A program made the position numbers and the translations under genes. A model generated the notes under the pieces. It did not search any database, was not told where the DNA came from, and was given only the letters and a program-made list of their open reading frames with translations. From Oxalobacteraceae bacterium OTU3CINTB1 (GTDB lineage: Bacteria; Pseudomonadota; Gammaproteobacteria; Burkholderiales; Burkholderiaceae_D), in the NCBI GenBank assembly GCA_024123955.1, contig CP099652.1:5766001-5830000 (forward strand): 64,000 nt of DNA, written 5' to 3'. The stretch's first letter is position 1, and each line of letters begins with the position of its first letter. Positions 32,280 to 45,861 of the stretch are shown piece by piece.

Positions 32280-34520
32280 TCACGCTTCCTTTTTCTTCTT
32301 GCGCACCACCGCCAGCTTCGGCGCATGCGGACCGAACATCTCGGCCACGCGCTCGAGCCGCACCGCGCCGTCGCCGACCAGGGTACCGGTCGCGCCCGCC
32401 ACCTGCCGCACGATGCCCAGAGCCGCCGCGCGTGCTTCCGGCTCCTCCGGCAACAGCAGCGGCAGGTCGCGCATCGCCGCCTCTTCATCGACCTGCAACA
32501 TCAGATACTGGTCGCGCACGATGGTCTTGAACTGCGTCACGCTCAACTCCTCGTCGTCCGAGGTGCGCAAGCGCAGCTGGCGTATCGTCGCAAACGCGCG
32601 CTCGTCGGCGGCGCTCATCTCCGGACTGCGATAGATGTAGAGCAAGCCGCGGATAATCGCCTCCGTCACCCCGCCCTCGGCGGTCTTGGTAGCGGCCGCC
32701 GCGCGGAACGCGTTCAACGCCGCCTCGTGCGCCAAATCGCGGCCGATGCGACGCGGCGCGCCGGCGTCGGATCGCAAGCCCACCAGCGCCTGCAACACCG
32801 GCGAGCCGTACACGCTGAGGAAGAACTTCTCCGTCGCCTCGTCGCGGGCATCGCGATAGGCATCCAGCGTGGCGACAATCTGCTTCGACATGTGCTCCTG
32901 CATCTGCAGGAAGACGTTGCTCTTATCGACCGGACGGCGCTGCGCGCGTACCTTCTCGGCCAGCGCCGGGATGCCGTCGAGCAGCTTGTTTTTGCTGGAG
33001 AACGCGGTATAGCGCAAGCGCAGCGGGTGCGATTCGCGCAGCCGTTCGGCGCTCTCTTCCGTCACCATGCTTTTAACGATCGGGCTGACGAACTGGCGGT
33101 ACAGGCCCTGGTTGATTTCCGACACCCGCGCCACGGTCGCGAAACGGCGCTCGTCCTCGGCGTCGTTGCCGCCGAGCGCGCGCAGCGTATCCAGGCCGCG
33201 CCGCTCGAAACGCATGACGAAGTCGCCGCCCATCATGTCGCCTGCGGCGATCTCGGCCTGCAGCATTTCCTCGTCCTTGTCGAGGAACACCGCCTCGTAC
33301 AAGCCGGGCGGCATGATGTCGATCATATCCATCGCGGCCGTGAATTCCTCGTGCTCCTTGTTGGCCACGGAGGCCGAAACGAAGATGCCCAGGTGACCTA
33401 TGCTCTGGTGCATCGTGTAGATGATGGTCTGTCCGCCGGCGACCAGCGCATCGTCGTCCTCGTACAAATCCAGCACCCAGCCGAGCGCTTGCTGCGGCGG
33501 CGTGATGTCGTCGCCCCACGAGCAGAACACCACGATCGGCGACTTGATGTTGCGCAGGTCGATGCGGTGGCCTTCGCTGTCGAGCAGCTCGGCCGCGCTC
33601 AGCTTGTTGCCGACGAATAGCGAGTCGGCGATGTATTGCATTTCGCCGGCGTTGAGCAGCACCGGGTTGCCCCACCAGCGTTCGAATTCCAGGAAGCGCG
33701 CCGCCTCGGTGTCGATCTTCGAATACACGTTGTAGTTCTTGCCCCACATCGTGTTCGCCGGGTTCATTTTCTCGAAATTCTCGACCAGCTGCGCGCCGTC
33801 GAAAATGCCGTTGCCCAGGTCGCCCGCCAGCGACGTCGTCCACGTCCCGCCGAGCGCGCCGCCCAGGTAGCGCATCGGGTTCTTTCCGCGCACGCCGGCC
33901 CAATACGACAGCGGCGCCCCGGCCAGCACCAGCGGACCGACCAGGTCCGGCTGCAGCGCGGCCGTCATCATGATTTGCCAACCGGCCTGGCAATTGCCGA
34001 TCAGCGCAGGCTTGCCGTCGGCCTGCGGATGCAGTTCGGCCACATGGGCGATGAATTTCGCCTCGGCCCGGCAGACGTCTTCGATGGTCTGGCCCGGCAC
34101 CGGCTTGGGCAGGAAGCCGACGAAGTAGCACGGATGGCCGGCCTTGAGCACGACGCCGATCTCGCTATCCTGTTTCATGCCGGCGATGCCTGGCCCGTGG
34201 CCGGCGCGCGGATCGAACACGATGAATGGACGCTTGGTGGGGTCGGGGGTCACGCCGTCCGGCGGAGCGATGTAGCACAGGCCGTAGTTGACCGGGCGCG
34301 CGAGGTCGCGGCCGTCCATGATGACTTTGAAGGCAAAACTGAGCACGTGCGGCGCGGTCTCTTCGGTACGCAGGTTGCGCTCGTCGCCGCGCTGGCGCAG
34401 CACATCCATGAACAACACGCTGCGCTGGCAGGCATCGACCCAATAGTCGGTCGCCTGCTGCGCGAGGGAGAAAGGATTGGTCGGCCAACCGGACCACGGA
34501 TTCAACTTTTCGTCACTCAC
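32280..34520 (-). CDS. DUF3141 family hydrolase-like protein
   Basis: A 746-residue soluble protein of the DUF3141 family, related to poly-hydroxyalkanoate synthases in its alpha/beta-hydrolase core. The nucleophile-elbow position is occupied by LIGNCQAGWQ (Cys in GNCQAG), a PhaC-like elbow, and the catalytic Asp/His candidates are in FCSWGDDITPP and HQSIGHLGIF. The C-terminal 300 residues are helical. A GTG start at 34520 was chosen because GAGGAG lies eight bases upstream. The true reaction is unknown. It is a single gene, convergent with the repeat. Confidence 0.85.
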   Translation of the reverse strand: MSDEKLNPWSGWPTNPFSLAQQATDYWVDACQRSVLFMDVLRQRGDERNLRTEETAPHVLSFAFKVIMDGRDLARPVNYGLCYIAPPDGVTPDPTKRPFIVFDPRAGHGPGIAGMKQDSEIGVVLKAGHPCYFVGFLPKPVPGQTIEDVCRAEAKFIAHVAELHPQADGKPALIGNCQAGWQIMMTAALQPDLVGPLVLAGAPLSYWAGVRGKNPMRYLGGALGGTWTTSLAGDLGNGIFDGAQLVENFEKMNPANTMWGKNYNVYSKIDTEAARFLEFERWWGNPVLLNAGEMQYIADSLFVGNKLSAAELLDSEGHRIDLRNIKSPIVVFCSWGDDITPPQQALGWVLDLYEDDDALVAGGQTIIYTMHQSIGHLGIFVSASVANKEHEEFTAAMDMIDIMPPGLYEAVFLDKDEEMLQAEIAAGDMMGGDFVMRFERRGLDTLRALGGNDAEDERRFATVARVSEINQGLYRQFVSPIVKSMVTEESAERLRESHPLRLRYTAFSSKNKLLDGIPALAEKVRAQRRPVDKSNVFLQMQEHMSKQIVATLDAYRDARDEATEKFFLSVYGSPVLQALVGLRSDAGAPRRIGRDLAHEAALNAFRAAAATKTAEGGVTEAIIRGLLYIYRSPEMSAADERAFATIRQLRLRTSDDEELSVTQFKTIVRDQYLMLQVDEEAAMRDLPLLLPEEPEARAAALGIVRQVAGATGTLVGDGAVRLERVAEMFGPHAPKLAVVRKKKKEA

Positions 34521-34604
34521 CTTGATGCTCCTCAATACTGATTTATGCTGCCATGCGTCAAATTACTCCAGCACTGGTAAAAAGGCAATTGAATCCGTTG
34601 CCGC

Positions 34605-34645
34605 AAAAAAAAACCCCGGCGCTCCGTGGAGGTCGGGGTTTTTTA
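34605..34645. terminator. Bidirectional terminator behind typA
   Basis: AACCCCG and CGGGGTT form the outer stem, CTCC/GGAG an inner one, with runs of A and T on either side. It ends the leftward typA transcript. Confidence 0.85.
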
Positions 34646-34662
34646 TCGTGCGGCGAAACCGA

Positions 34663-36495
34663 TCAGGATTCGCGCGATGCTTTTTTACGCTCGTGCTCTT
34701 TCAGGAAGCGCTTGCGCAGACGGATCGATTTCGGGGTGATTTCCACCAGTTCGTCATCGTCGATGAATTCAACCGCGTATTCCAGCGACATTTGAACCGG
34801 CGGCACCAGGCGCACCGCTTCGTCGGTACCCGACGAACGCACGTTGGTCAGCTGCTTGCCCTTGATCGGGTTGACGACCAGATCGTTGTCGCGCGAGTGG
34901 ATACCGATGATCATGCCTTCGTACACCGGGTCGTTGTGGACCACGAACATACGGCCGCGATCCTGCAGTTTCCAGATCGCGTAGGCCACGGCGGCGCCGT
35001 CGTCCTGCGAGATCAGCACGCCGTTGCGACGGCCGCCCAGTTCGCCCTTGGTGTTGTCGACCGGAGCGTACGCGTCGAACACGTGGCTCATCAAGCCGGT
35101 ACCACGGGTCAGGGTCATGAACTCGCCCTGGAAGCCGATCAGGCCGCGCGCAGGAATACGGTATTCCAGACGCACACGGCCTTTGCCGTCCGATTCCATG
35201 TTTTGCAGGTCGCCACGACGACGGCCCAGTTCTTCCATGACGCCGCCCTGGTTGGCTTCTTCAACGTCGACCGACAGTTGCTCGAACGGCTCATGGCGCA
35301 CGCCATCGACCATTTTGAACACTACGCGTGGACGCGACACGGCCATCTCGAAACCTTCGCGACGCATGTTTTCGATCAGGATGGTCAGGTGCAGCTCGCC
35401 GCGACCCGATACTTCGAAGATCGTGTCGTCGTCGGTTGGTGCAACGCGCAGCGCGACGTTGGCTTTCAGTTCCTTGTCCAGACGGTCGCGCAGCTGGCGC
35501 GAGGTCACGAACTTGCCTTCGCGGCCGGCCAGTGGCGAGTTGTTGACCATGAAGTTCATGGTCAGCGTCGGCTCGTCGACGGTCAGCATCGGCAGCGGTT
35601 CCGGGGTGTCCAGCGCGCACAGCGTCGAACCGATACCGATTTCATCGATACCGTTGATCAGGCAGATGTCGCCGGCGACGGCTTCGTCGACCAGCACGCG
35701 CTCCAGGCCCTTGAAGTTCAGCACCTGGTTGATGCGGCCCTTGATCGGGGTGGCGCCTGGGCCGTTGATGACCAGGACGTCCTGGCCGACCTTGACGGTA
35801 CCGCGGTTGACGCGGCCAATGCCGATCTTGCCGACGTAGGACGAGTAGTCCAGCGACGTGATTTGCATCTGCAGCGGGCCTTCCGGATTGTCGTCGCGCA
35901 CTGGAACGTGTTCCAGGATGGCGTCGAACAGCGGCTTCATGTCGCCCGAGCGGACATCTTCGGTCAGGCCGGCGTAGCCGTTCAGGCCCGACGCGTAGAC
36001 GATAGGGAAGTCCAGCTGCTCATCGTTCGCGCCCAGTTTGTCGAACAGTTCGAAGGTCTGGTTGATCGCCCACTCAGGACGTGCGCCCGGACGGTCGACC
36101 TTGTTGACGACGACGATAGGCTTCAGGCCCAGCGCCAGTGCCTTGCGGGTCACGAAGCGGGTCTGTGGCATCGGGCCTTCCTGCGCATCGATCAGCAGCA
36201 GAACGGAGTCGACCATCGACAGAACACGTTCCACTTCGCCGCCGAAGTCGGCGTGGCCTGGGGTGTCGACGATGTTGATGTGGGTGCCTTCGTACTCAAC
36301 CGCGCAGTTCTTCGACAGAATCGTAATGCCGCGTTCCTTTTCGAGGTCGTTCGAGTCCATGATGCGAGTATCGACCGCTTGGTTTTCACGGAAGGTGCCG
36401 GACTGGCGCAGCAGCTGATCCACGAGGGTGGTTTTGCCGTGGTCAACGTGGGCGATAATGGCGATGTTGCGAATTGCGCGTTTTGTAGTAGACAT
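34663..36495 (-). CDS. typA: Ribosome-associated GTPase TypA/BipA
   Basis: A translational GTPase that helps late assembly of the large ribosomal subunit, especially in stress and cold. The 610-residue protein has the P loop in [36 protein letters not shown], then elongation-factor-like domains and the unique C-terminal domain ([20 protein letters not shown]). Length agrees with the family (about 607). It is the last gene of the rimP-to-typA series, separated from truB by 288 bases that hold a palindromic repeat. Confidence 0.97.
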   Translation of the reverse strand: MSTTKRAIRNIAIIAHVDHGKTTLVDQLLRQSGTFRENQAVDTRIMDSNDLEKERGITILSKNCAVEYEGTHINIVDTPGHADFGGEVERVLSMVDSVLLLIDAQEGPMPQTRFVTRKALALGLKPIVVVNKVDRPGARPEWAINQTFELFDKLGANDEQLDFPIVYASGLNGYAGLTEDVRSGDMKPLFDAILEHVPVRDDNPEGPLQMQITSLDYSSYVGKIGIGRVNRGTVKVGQDVLVINGPGATPIKGRINQVLNFKGLERVLVDEAVAGDICLINGIDEIGIGSTLCALDTPEPLPMLTVDEPTLTMNFMVNNSPLAGREGKFVTSRQLRDRLDKELKANVALRVAPTDDDTIFEVSGRGELHLTILIENMRREGFEMAVSRPRVVFKMVDGVRHEPFEQLSVDVEEANQGGVMEELGRRRGDLQNMESDGKGRVRLEYRIPARGLIGFQGEFMTLTRGTGLMSHVFDAYAPVDNTKGELGGRRNGVLISQDDGAAVAYAIWKLQDRGRMFVVHNDPVYEGMIIGIHSRDNDLVVNPIKGKQLTNVRSSGTDEAVRLVPPVQMSLEYAVEFIDDDELVEITPKSIRLRKRFLKEHERKKASRES

Positions 36496-36670
36496 GGTCG
36501 TTATATTTGCTGAAAAACTGCGGGTGCGTACAAACTGTACGGGGGGTATTCCGGGATGTTCGTGGGCTACAACTGCTTAGCCAATTTCTGGAACCGCGTA
36601 GTATAGCATGGTGCGTTGCAACTCCTTAAAAAAATCGAGTATTTTCAAAGAGTTGCTTTCCAAACCCGCC

Positions 36671-36755
36671 GGGGTCAAGTCTGTCATTCGGACACAAGCC
36701 CGGCAGTAAAGCCCCTCTACGGTCAAGCCCGTGTCCGAATGACAGACTTGACCCC
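36671..36755. repeat. Perfect 25-base inverted repeat in the truB-typA gap
   Basis: Positions 36671-36695 and 36731-36755 are exact reverse complements, beginning with GGGGTCAAGTCTGTCATTCG and separated by 35 bases. It would fold into a 25-pair stem in RNA. It lies between truB and typA in the leftward transcript and looks like a small dispersed palindromic element. The other 200 bases of the gap hold an AT-rich stretch and a possible typA promoter (TATACT on the minus strand at 36600). Confidence 0.9.
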
Positions 36756-36783
36756 GAGGGTTTAAGAGTTGCTACAGGGTTGC

Positions 36784-37707
36784 CTATGGCGCGGTGAAAG
36801 CGATCAGGCGCTCGGGGGCGAGGATGCTGTATTCGCCTAGCATTGCCGTGCCGAGCAGCTTGTCGTCGAGGTAGACGCGCACCCTGCCCTGCTCCGCTGG
36901 CACACTTATCGGCTCCTTGCCCAACGCCAGGCGCTGGCCATTGAGGAAGCGCTTGGCCAGCTCGGCGTTCAGTTGCACGGCCGGGAAACTGGCCAGCAAG
37001 GCGTCGACCGGGGCCAGCAGGCTCAAAGGCTCGCCGTGCGCGGTCAGCGCTTCCAGCGTGATCATTTTCTCCATCGTCAACGGGCCCACCTGCGTGCGGC
37101 GCAGCGCGTTCAGATGCGCGCCGCAGCCGAGCGCTTCGCCGATGTCCTGGCCCAGCACGCGGATATACGTGCCCTTGCTGCACGTGACCGTCAACTTCAG
37201 CAGCGGCGCTTCATACGACACCAGCTCCAGCTTGTGGATGATGACATTGCGCGCCTCGCGCTCCAAGGTGATGCCGGCGCGCGCGTATTCGTACAGCGGC
37301 TTGCCGTCGCGCTTCAACGCCGAATACATCGGCGGCACTTGCGCGATCGGGCCGCGGAATTTTTCCAGCACCGCGTGGATCTGCTCCAACGTGACGTTGA
37401 CGTCGCGCGTGTCGATCACTTCGCCTTCGGTGTCGCCGGTGTCGGTGGTCTGGCCTAGGTGCACCGTGGTGTCGTAGGTCTTGTCCGCTTCCAGCAAGTC
37501 TTGCGAGAACTTGGTCGCTTCGCCAAAACACAGCGGCAACAGGCCGGTGGCGAACGGGTCCAGCGTGCCGGTGTGGCCGGCCTTCTTGGCGTTGAGCACG
37601 CGCTTGGCTTTGATCAGTGCATCGTTGCTCGAGAAGCCAACCGGCTTGTCGAGCAGCAGCACGCCGTCGACCAGGTCGCGGACTTTTTTAGGATGATTTT
37701 GCTTCAT
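36784..37707 (-). CDS. truB: tRNA pseudouridine-55 synthase
   Basis: Converts U55 in the T loop of tRNAs to pseudouridine. The 307 residues start with [17 protein letters not shown]; the catalytic aspartate is in [16 protein letters not shown]. The C-terminal PUA-like region ([20 protein letters not shown]) is complete. It lies 18 bases downstream of rbfA in the usual gene order. Confidence 0.97.
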   Translation of the reverse strand: MKQNHPKKVRDLVDGVLLLDKPVGFSSNDALIKAKRVLNAKKAGHTGTLDPFATGLLPLCFGEATKFSQDLLEADKTYDTTVHLGQTTDTGDTEGEVIDTRDVNVTLEQIHAVLEKFRGPIAQVPPMYSALKRDGKPLYEYARAGITLEREARNVIIHKLELVSYEAPLLKLTVTCSKGTYIRVLGQDIGEALGCGAHLNALRRTQVGPLTMEKMITLEALTAHGEPLSLLAPVDALLASFPAVQLNAELAKRFLNGQRLALGKEPISVPAEQGRVRVYLDDKLLGTAMLGEYSILAPERLIAFTAP

Positions 37708-37725
37708 GGATGGGGCCGAAAAGGC

Positions 37726-38148
37726 TTATTCGGCGCCGTCTTTTTTCTCGTCGGCCGGATTGGCCTGGTCGTCGTCCAGCGAACGCGTGGCGTTGGCCTG
37801 GTCGATCAGCAGCGACAATTCCATGCCGCGCGAGGTCGACGTGTCGTGCACGAAGTGCAACGCCGGCAGCGTATGGATGTGCAGACGCTTGCCCAGTTGG
37901 CCGCGCATGTAGCCGGCGGCGGCCGACAGGCCTTCGACGGTCTGCTTGACCTGCTCCGGGCTGTCCTTGAGCATCGTGAAGAAGATCTTCGCGTGCGCAT
38001 AGTCCGGCGTGACCTGCACTTCGGTGATGGTGATCATGCCGACCCGTGGGTCTTTCAACTCGTAGGCGATGATTTCGGACAGATCGCGCTGGATCTGGTC
38101 CGCGACGCGCTGACCGCGCTGCGGGATGGTTTTACTGTGTTTTGCCAT
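37726..38148 (-). CDS. rbfA: Ribosome-binding factor A
   Basis: Needed for 16S rRNA maturation of the small ribosomal subunit. The 140-residue protein has the KH-like core ([40 protein letters not shown]) and [15 protein letters not shown]. The C-terminus has an acidic extension. ATG at 38148 was chosen as the first residue of the conserved [12 protein letters not shown] start. Confidence 0.95.
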   Translation of the reverse strand: MAKHSKTIPQRGQRVADQIQRDLSEIIAYELKDPRVGMITITEVQVTPDYAHAKIFFTMLKDSPEQVKQTVEGLSAAAGYMRGQLGKRLHIHTLPALHFVHDTSTSRGMELSLLIDQANATRSLDDDQANPADEKKDGAE

Positions 38149-38245
38149 GATTCGGTACTGCTTTCCATAAACGGCAAGTGGACGGGAGCTGTTGCTTCCG
38201 TCCACTTTACCTAGTACTACTGTCTATTACTACTGTCCGTAACGA

Positions 38246-41116
38246 TTACAGCGTACGGGCGATTTCCTGAACTTCGAACACTTCCAGGGTGTCGCCAACC
38301 TGGATGTCGTTGTAGTTCTTCAGCGACAGGCCGCACTCCAGACCGGCGCGCACTTCTTTGGCGTCGTCCTTGAAGCGTTTGAGCGAGTCGATCTCGCCGG
38401 TCCACACCACGATGTTGTTGCGCAGCAGGCGGACCGAGGAAGCGCGCTTGACCACGCCATCGGTGACCAGGCAACCGGCAACCGCGCCGACTTTCGAGAC
38501 CAGGATGACCTGGCGAATCTCGACCTGGCCGATAACGGTTTCGCGCTTCTCTGGCGCCAGCATGCCCGACAACGCCGCTTTGATCTCGTCGATCGCATCG
38601 TAAATGATGTTGTAGTAGCGAATGTCCACGCCGTTCGACTCGGCCAGCTTGCGCGCCTGTGCATCGGCACGGGCGTTGAAGCCGATGATGACCGCTTTCG
38701 AGGCCACCGCCAGGTTGACGTCCGACTCCGTGATGCCACCGACCGCGGCGTGCACCACTTGTACGCGCACTTCCGAGGTCGACAACTTCTGCAACGAGCT
38801 GACCAGTGCTTCCTGCGAACCCTGCACGTCGGTCTTGATGATCATCGGCAGGTTTTTGACTTCGCCTTCGGCCATCTGGTCGAACATGTTTTCCAGCTTC
38901 GCGGCTTGCTGCTTGGCCAGTTTCACGTCGCGGAACTTACCTTGACGGAACAGACCGATCTCACGGGCTTTACGCTCGTCAGCCATGACCATGACTTCTT
39001 CACCGGCTTGCGGCACTTCCGTCAGACCCTGGATTTCGACCGGGATCGATGGACCTGCTTCGTTGATCGGCTTGCCGTTCTCGTCCAGCATCGCGCGAAC
39101 GCGGCCATACGAGGAGCCCGCCAGAATCACGTCGCCGCGCTTCAGGGTACCGGACTGCACCAGGATCGTCGCGACCGGGCCCTTGCCCTTGTCCAGACGG
39201 CCTTCGACCACCAGGCCGCGCGCTGGCGCGTCGACCGGGGCTTTCAGTTCCAGCACCTCGGCCTGTAACAGAACCTGTTCCAGCAGGGCGTCGATACCGG
39301 CGCCGGTTTTTGCCGAGACCGGCACGAATGGCGATTCGCCACCGTATTCTTCCGGCACAACTTGTTCGGCGACCAGTTCCTGCGTCACACGGTCGACGTT
39401 GCCGCCCGGTTTGTCGATCTTGTTGATCGCCACCACCAGAGGCACGCCGGCCGCTTTCGCGTGGGCGATCGCTTCCTTCGTTTGCGGCATCACGCCGTCG
39501 TCCGCCGCCACCACCAGAATCACGATGTCGGTCGCTTTCGCGCCACGGGCACGCATTGCCGTAAAGGCTTCGTGACCCGGGGTATCCAGGAAGGTGATCA
39601 TGCCGCGCGGGGTGTCCACGTGGTATGCACCGATGTGCTGGGTAATGCCGCCGGCTTCGCCCGACGCCACTTTGGCGCGGCGGATGTAATCCAGCAGCGA
39701 GGTTTTACCGTGGTCGACGTGACCCATGACGGTCACCACCGGTGCGCGCGAGACGGACTCGAAGTGAGCGTGCTCACCCTGGTCCGCCAGCAGCGCTTCC
39801 GGATCGTCCTGCTCGGCGGCGAAGGCTTTGTGGCCCATCTCCTCGACCAGAATCATCGCGGTTTCCTGATCCAGCACCTGGTTGATGGTGCACATCTGGC
39901 CCAGCTTCATCAGCTGCTTGATGACCTCGGATGCCTTGACGGACATCTTGTGCGCCAGTTCGGCCACGGTGATGGTTTCAGGGACGTACACGTCCTTGAT
40001 GACCGCCTCGGTCGGGGCCTGGAAGTTGGTTTCGCGGTCGTCCGAGTGCGAGCCACGACGGCCGCCACTCTTGCCACCACTACGCCAGCCGTCACGGCCG
40101 CCGGTGCCGGTGTTGCCACGGCCCTTGTTGGCGGTGTTGCCCGGCGCGCCACGTTTCTTGGCGTCGTCCGACCAGGTCGACGAGACATTGGCCGATTTGA
40201 TCGACTTCTTGTCGGCGGTGACCGGCTTCTTGTCGCCCGGCTTGTCGCCAGGCTTGGCGACGGCGCCAGTCGCAGGCTTGTGCAGGGTGCCTTCGGCAAC
40301 CTTGGCCTTGACGGGAACCGGTGCCGGCTCAGGGGCTTTGATGGCGCGGCGTGGCGCGTTCATCATGGCCTTGATCTGGGCGACCTCATCCGCCACGGCC
40401 TTGCGGGCGCGGTCGGTGGCTTCGGCTTTTTCAGCAGCTTCCTTGGCGGCGGCGGCGGCCTTCTTCTTGGCCTCTTCCGCTGCGGCTTTTTTCTTCTCTT
40501 CGGCGGCTGCATCGACTGCCGGCGCTGGTGCGGCGGCGCCGGCGTTGGTCGCGGCGGCCGCTGCCTTGGCGGCGGCTTTCTTCGCTTCGGCGTCGGCTTC
40601 CTTCTTCGCTTCGGCTTCGGCGGCGGCCGTGGCTTTCGCCTGGGCTTCCTTCTCGGCGTCCAGCTTGGCGAGGCGGTCTTGCTTCTCGCGCAGCTCGGCT
40701 TCCTGGCGCGCGATCAGTTCGGCCTGCTTACGGGCGTCTTCTTCACGACGGGCCACCTCGGCAGCATCCACCACCGGCGCCACAGGGGCGGGGGCGGGAG
40801 CGGCGACCGGCTCGTCGCGCTGGACGAAGGTGCGTACCTTCTTCACAGCGACCTGAATCGTGCGGGCCTTGCCATTGGCGTCGGCCTGCTTGATTTCAGT
40901 GGTTTCTTTGCGCGTCAGCGTGATCTTCTTCTTTTCGGTATCAGCCGATGCGCCGTGGGTACGACGCAAGTGATCAAGCAGCTTATCCTTATCATCTTTC
41001 GACAATGGATCTGACGTCGAACTTTTTTCGACGCCGGCAGAACGCAGCTGCGTCAGCAGCAAATCTGCAGGCATCTTCAGTTCGGTGGCAAATTGGGCTA
41101 CGTTGTTACTCGCCAT
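38246..41116 (-). CDS. infB: Translation initiation factor IF-2
   Basis: The GTPase that places initiator tRNA on the ribosome. The 956-residue protein has the IF2 N-terminal domain ([20 protein letters not shown]) and a long Ala/Lys/Glu-rich linker of about 300 residues, partly a coiled coil. The G domain ([29 protein letters not shown]) and the C-terminal domains follow. Such long linkers are usual in Burkholderiales. A second N-terminal domain-like segment ([20 protein letters not shown]) precedes the G domain. Confidence 0.98.
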   Translation of the reverse strand: MASNNVAQFATELKMPADLLLTQLRSAGVEKSSTSDPLSKDDKDKLLDHLRRTHGASADTEKKKITLTRKETTEIKQADANGKARTIQVAVKKVRTFVQRDEPVAAPAPAPVAPVVDAAEVARREEDARKQAELIARQEAELREKQDRLAKLDAEKEAQAKATAAAEAEAKKEADAEAKKAAAKAAAAATNAGAAAPAPAVDAAAEEKKKAAAEEAKKKAAAAAKEAAEKAEATDRARKAVADEVAQIKAMMNAPRRAIKAPEPAPVPVKAKVAEGTLHKPATGAVAKPGDKPGDKKPVTADKKSIKSANVSSTWSDDAKKRGAPGNTANKGRGNTGTGGRDGWRSGGKSGGRRGSHSDDRETNFQAPTEAVIKDVYVPETITVAELAHKMSVKASEVIKQLMKLGQMCTINQVLDQETAMILVEEMGHKAFAAEQDDPEALLADQGEHAHFESVSRAPVVTVMGHVDHGKTSLLDYIRRAKVASGEAGGITQHIGAYHVDTPRGMITFLDTPGHEAFTAMRARGAKATDIVILVVAADDGVMPQTKEAIAHAKAAGVPLVVAINKIDKPGGNVDRVTQELVAEQVVPEEYGGESPFVPVSAKTGAGIDALLEQVLLQAEVLELKAPVDAPARGLVVEGRLDKGKGPVATILVQSGTLKRGDVILAGSSYGRVRAMLDENGKPINEAGPSIPVEIQGLTEVPQAGEEVMVMADERKAREIGLFRQGKFRDVKLAKQQAAKLENMFDQMAEGEVKNLPMIIKTDVQGSQEALVSSLQKLSTSEVRVQVVHAAVGGITESDVNLAVASKAVIIGFNARADAQARKLAESNGVDIRYYNIIYDAIDEIKAALSGMLAPEKRETVIGQVEIRQVILVSKVGAVAGCLVTDGVVKRASSVRLLRNNIVVWTGEIDSLKRFKDDAKEVRAGLECGLSLKNYNDIQVGDTLEVFEVQEIARTL

Positions 41117-41162
41117 TCAGTCCTCTTTTCTATGTGTCGCGGAGATGATAAAGATACTCAAA

Positions 41163-43243
<2,081 letters not shown>

Positions 43244-43277
43244 TTATTCAAAAACAGGCCGTACAAAACGCTTTAAC

Positions 43278-43302
43278 AAAAAAAAAATGGGCATCTGCCC
43301 AT
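43278..43302 (-). terminator. Terminator of the rluB transcript
   Basis: On the minus strand ATGGGC and GCCCAT pair around four bases and are followed by ten T. It separates rluB from the rimP operon. Between it and the rluB end lie about 228 bases with no gene, containing the palindrome at 43469. Confidence 0.85.
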
Positions 43303-43468
43303 CTTCTTGTAATACCTAGCCAGATGAAAGGATTCCTGTGGGAGCTACCCGCGAAGAACTTTTACTAGGCTGGTTATTATAACCTTATCTGGTCTTCGCT
43401 GCAATCAGCGCATAACACAAATAAGGTCGATGGACCAGAAAACAAGCGCTTAAACCCCCAACGTAAGA

Positions 43469-43496
43469 GGGGTCGGACCCCAAGGGGTCCGACCCC
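43469..43496. repeat. GGGGTCGGACCCC double palindrome
   Basis: GGGGTCGGACCCC (43469-43481) and GGGGTCCGACCCC (43484-43496) lie two bases apart and are reverse complements of each other, each also nearly self-complementary. It is a compact GC-rich hairpin just after rluB and resembles the dispersed GGGGTC-type repeats of this group of bacteria. Confidence 0.85.
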
Positions 43497-43530
43497 GCAG
43501 CGTCATCGCCTTGCGGGGTATTGCTGACGA

Positions 43531-45861
43531 TTAACCCTTGCGGCGACGTGGCATGCCGTGATCGATCGCACCGCCGCGTGGCGGCTGGTTGCGACGCGGC
43601 GCGCCGGCGTTGCCGAAGCCAAAAGTCGTCTGCAGCGGATCGGGCTGGCGCGGACCACGGCTTGGACCTTTGGCCGACTGGCCACCGCCCATACCGCCGC
43701 CCTGGCCGCCTTGACCACCCTGGCCTTGCGGACGGCCCTGACCCTGCGGACGGCCCTGGCCACCACCGGCGCTGCGTGCCGGACCTTCGCCCAGCGGACG
43801 GCCACCGGCGTAACCGCCGATACCTTGCGGACGACCACCCGGACGGCCCGAACCCTGGGCGCCGCCTGGACGGCCCTGGCCGCCACCTTGGCCGCCTTGG
43901 CCATTGCCACCCGGACGACCCGAGCCCTGCGCGCCACGGCCGTTGCCGCCACCGTTTGGACCGCCAGCGCCACCGGCGCCATTGCCCGGACGACCCTGGT
44001 TACCGAAACGCGGACCGCGTTGCTGCTTGGCGAAAGGCATCGCGTTGTCGTTGCTGACATCGGCGCGGTTGAAGTTTGGCTCGTCGCCATCATCCTCGTC
44101 GTCGTCATCGTCGCGGTCGTCGAAATCGGCGCGGCCGCGTTGCGGACGCTTTTCCGGACCTTTATTCTGTGCGGTCGGCTTGGCTTGCTGCGGGCCTTTG
44201 CCGCGCGGCGCGGCAGCCGCCGGCGTATCGCTACCTTTTTTGTCGACGCCGTACGCGGCCAGCAGGTCGCGCACGGTGTTTTCTTCCATCTCTTCCCAAC
44301 GACCACGCTTCAAGCTGCTTGGCAGGGTCATCGCGCCGTAGCGGGTACGGATCAGGCGCGACACGGTCAGGCCGATCGCCTCGAACATGCGGCGCACTTC
44401 GCGGTTGCGGCCTTCGCCGATGATCACGCGGTACCACTTGTTGATGCCCTCGCCGCCGCCGTCGGCGATCTTGGAGAACTGCGCCAGGCCGTCTTCCAGC
44501 TCGACGCCGGCCAGCAGTTTCTGGCGCATGCCCTCTTCCAGCACGCCCAGCGTACGCACCGCGTATTCGCGGTCGATGCTGTAGCGCGGGTGCATCAGGC
44601 GGTTCGCCAGGTCACCGGAAGTCGTGAACAGCAGCAAGCCTTCGGTGTTGAAGTCGAGGCGGCCGATGGCCAGCCATTTGCCTGCCTTCATCGTCGGCAG
44701 GCGGTCGAACACCGACGGACGGCCGTCCGGGTCGTCATGGCTGACGATCTCGCCGGCCGGCTTGTGGTACACCAGCACGCGCGGCGGCTTCTTGCTGACG
44801 CGGCGCTGCAACAGTTTGCCGTTGATGCGCACGGCGTCGGCCGGCAGGATGCGCTGGCCGATGTGGGCCGGCTCGCCGTTGACCGACACGCGGCCGGCAA
44901 CAATCAGCTCTTCCATGTCGCGGCGCGAGCCGAGACCGGCTTCGGCCAGCACCTTGTGCAGCTTCGGCGCGTCGTCTTCCGACGTCAGGTCGCGGCGCAC
45001 GGCTTTCGGCGCGTTGCGGCCCTTGCCGGTTTCTTCGCTGTCGAAGGCGTCGGAGGTGACGTACGAGAACGCGGCGTCGGCATCGTTGCCCTTGCCGACA
45101 TTACCGAAGGCGCCATGCACGCGCTGCGGCTTCGGACCCTTGCCGCGACCGCCCTTGCCATTGCGCTGCTGACCGTCGGGACGCGGACCACGCTCATTGC
45201 GCGGCTTGCCGTTCGGCTCGGCGCCCTCTTCAGTTGGCGCCGCTTCGCCTTCGGCCGCGACCACCGGCTCCGGACGTGGCATCGTCGCTTCGCGCAGCGC
45301 GCGTTGCTCGCGCATCTGGCGCGGACCGCGTGGGCCGCGTGGACCACGGTCGCTGCGCTCGCGCTGGGCGGCTGGCTGGCCGTCCTGGCCTTCAGCACCC
45401 GAAGCGGCTGCGGCAGGAGCGGCTGGCGCTTCCACTGCCACGGCTGGCGCGGACGATTCGGCCGACGCCGTCACGGCGGCGGCTGGCTTCTTGGCGCGCG
45501 GCGCCTTGGCCGGCGCTTTGGCCGCTTCGACAACCGGCGCGGCTTGCGGCGCCGATTCAACAGCCTGGACAGCCTCGACGGCAGCCTTGGCGACCGGTTT
45601 GGCGCGCGGCTTCTTCACCGGCGCGGGTGCGTCGGCGGCGGCAATTGGAGCTGGGGCAACTGGAGCGTCAGCGGCAGGCGCGGCGCCTTCAACGGCGGCG
45701 TCAGCCTTCGGCTTGCGCTTGGCCTTGACGGCAGGCGCCGCTTCGGCGGCACCGGAGGCAGCCGCATCGGCTTCGATCTGTGCTTTGGTGCGGCGTTTTG
45801 GCTTGGCGACCACTTCTGCGGTGGCGTCGTTGACTGTCTCGGGGGTATTAGATTTGTTCAT
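43531..45861 (-). CDS. rluB: Ribosomal large subunit pseudouridine synthase B with long disordered ends
   Basis: Makes pseudouridine in 23S rRNA. The catalytic core occupies about residues 300-560: S4 domain ([20 protein letters not shown]) and synthase domain with the catalytic aspartate in [14 protein letters not shown]. The total of 776 residues is far above the usual 250-300. Residues 1-300 are Ala/Pro/Lys-rich, and the last 200 consist of Gly, Arg, Gln and Pro with RPGG-type repeats, like RGG RNA-binding regions. The start lies 14 bases inside the end of scpB. Confidence 0.92.
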   Translation of the reverse strand: MNKSNTPETVNDATAEVVAKPKRRTKAQIEADAAASGAAEAAPAVKAKRKPKADAAVEGAAPAADAPVAPAPIAAADAPAPVKKPRAKPVAKAAVEAVQAVESAPQAAPVVEAAKAPAKAPRAKKPAAAVTASAESSAPAVAVEAPAAPAAAASGAEGQDGQPAAQRERSDRGPRGPRGPRQMREQRALREATMPRPEPVVAAEGEAAPTEEGAEPNGKPRNERGPRPDGQQRNGKGGRGKGPKPQRVHGAFGNVGKGNDADAAFSYVTSDAFDSEETGKGRNAPKAVRRDLTSEDDAPKLHKVLAEAGLGSRRDMEELIVAGRVSVNGEPAHIGQRILPADAVRINGKLLQRRVSKKPPRVLVYHKPAGEIVSHDDPDGRPSVFDRLPTMKAGKWLAIGRLDFNTEGLLLFTTSGDLANRLMHPRYSIDREYAVRTLGVLEEGMRQKLLAGVELEDGLAQFSKIADGGGEGINKWYRVIIGEGRNREVRRMFEAIGLTVSRLIRTRYGAMTLPSSLKRGRWEEMEENTVRDLLAAYGVDKKGSDTPAAAAPRGKGPQQAKPTAQNKGPEKRPQRGRADFDDRDDDDDEDDGDEPNFNRADVSNDNAMPFAKQQRGPRFGNQGRPGNGAGGAGGPNGGGNGRGAQGSGRPGGNGQGGQGGGQGRPGGAQGSGRPGGRPQGIGGYAGGRPLGEGPARSAGGGQGRPQGQGRPQGQGGQGGQGGGMGGGQSAKGPSRGPRQPDPLQTTFGFGNAGAPRRNQPPRGGAIDHGMPRRRKG

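Noticed and set aside
39362..41014. Long plus-strand open frame opposite infB
   Set aside because: Glycine-rich mirror of the Ala/Lys linker of IF2.
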